A stretch of DNA of 6,800 nt from an uncultured Clostridia bacterium. GTDB lineage: Bacteria; Bacillota; Clostridia; Oscillospirales; Acutalibacteraceae. A model generated the notes under the pieces. The model saw only the letters and a list, made by a program, of their open reading frames with translations, was not told the DNA's origin and ran no database searches. The stretch is from the NCBI GenBank assembly GCA_937912045.1, contig CALDPI010000249.1, positions 1-6,800 on the forward strand, read 5' to 3'. Below are positions 6,310-6,800 of this stretch, piece by piece (position 1 is the stretch's first letter; every line of letters begins with the position of its first letter). Made by a program: the position numbers and the translations under genes.

Positions 6310-6800
6310 ATGAAACGTTGGATAGTGCCCAAAATATCAAAAGAACTTGTGAATAATCTGGCAGAGGAATGTGATATAGACCCGTTTTTAGCGCTAATTT
6401 CGGCGGTGCGCGGCTATACCGACCCGGTCGAGCTGGACGCGTTTTTGTCGTGTGACGATACGCTTGACAGCCCCTTTGTATATGCCGATATGCATAAGGC
6501 GGCCGAAACCATAAATGCTGCAATAGAGGAAAATAAGCTCATAGCCATATACGGCGATTACGACTGCGACGGCATCACCGCCACAGTGCTTCTTTATACC
6601 TATCTTTGCTCACGCGGCGCCAACGTTATCACCTATATTCCGAGTCGAGCCGAAGAGGGCTATGGAATGAATCTTGACTCGGTTGATAAGCTCGACGGAA
6701 TGGGTGTCGGACTTATCATAACGGTTGATAACGGAATAAATGCCAACGCTGAAATAGATTATGCTAATAGCCTTGGAATGACCGTTGTCGTGACCGACCA
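6310..6800 (+). CDS. recJ: single-stranded-DNA-specific exonuclease RecJ (5' part, cut by window edge)
   Basis: RecJ degrades single-stranded DNA from the 5' end in recombination and mismatch or base-excision repair. Only the first 163 codons are visible. The translation shows DHH-family motif I, GDYDCDG (82-88), whose aspartates bind the metal ions; PSRAEEGYG (111-119); motif II VDNG (139-142); and VVTD (160-163), the start of the DHH motif, at the edge. ATG 6310 follows GAGGTG (6298-6303) with 6 bases between, and starts MKRWIVPK, typical of Firmicutes RecJ. An in-frame GTG at 6301 would add only three residues and overlaps the ribosome site, so it is not preferred. The gene has its own promoter. 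Full-length RecJ proteins are usually well over 500 residues, so most of the gene lies beyond the window. Other DHH proteins such as NrnA or GdpP lack this N-terminal layout. Confidence 0.95.
   Translation, partial: MKRWIVPKISKELVNNLAEECDIDPFLALISAVRGYTDPVELDAFLSCDDTLDSPFVYADMHKAAETINAAIEENKLIAIYGDYDCDGITATVLLYTYLCSRGANVITYIPSRAEEGYGMNLDSVDKLDGMGVGLIITVDNGINANAEIDYANSLGMTVVVTD

Noticed and set aside
6191..6523. A 110-codon minus-strand frame over the terminator and the start of recJ
   Set aside because: It crosses a terminator and promoter and overlaps the clearly coding recJ frame; its translation has no recognisable features.

Overview
This is an ordinary housekeeping stretch of a bacterial chromosome. 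It holds five complete genes and one gene cut by the right edge, all on the + strand, plus the last codons of another gene at the left edge. The best guess for the organism is a member of the Firmicutes (Bacillota), probably class Clostridia and perhaps a gut Oscillospirales or Ruminococcaceae relative. The guess rests on purine-rich Shine-Dalgarno sites, a TTG start, a near-consensus sigma-A promoter, a transketolase split into two genes, and the order ileS-lspA-rluD just after what may be a divIVA-like gene. No marker gene was available to fix the taxon.

Layout. Positions 1-31 are the C-terminal tail of an unidentified upstream gene. Positions 55-4284 form a tight cluster: isoleucyl-tRNA synthetase (ileS), lipoprotein signal peptidase (lspA, TTG start) and an RluD-type 23S rRNA pseudouridine synthase. 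lspA and rluD overlap by one base (TAATG). A gap of 110 bases (4285-4394) follows, with no clear promoter or terminator but with an imperfect tandem repeat. Positions 4395-6190 hold the N- and C-terminal halves of transketolase as two genes 14 bases apart, closed by a strong intrinsic terminator (6198-6227). A separate sigma-A promoter (6241-6269) then drives recJ, which starts at 6310 and runs off the right edge.

How the genes work together. The first cluster combines translation (tRNA charging, ribosomal RNA modification) with lipoprotein maturation in the membrane. In Bacillus subtilis the comparable order is ileS-ylyA-lspA-ylyB-pyrR; here ylyA is absent between ileS and lspA, and transketolase rather than pyrR follows rluD. 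The two transketolase halves should form one enzyme of the non-oxidative pentose phosphate pathway. recJ is a separate DNA-repair unit.

I found no mobile element, CRISPR array, phage gene, RNA gene or sign of an undescribed system. The two points most worth checking are a marked change in codon choice inside ileS, and the GTTAAAT-type repeat with 22-base spacing ahead of the transketolase genes.
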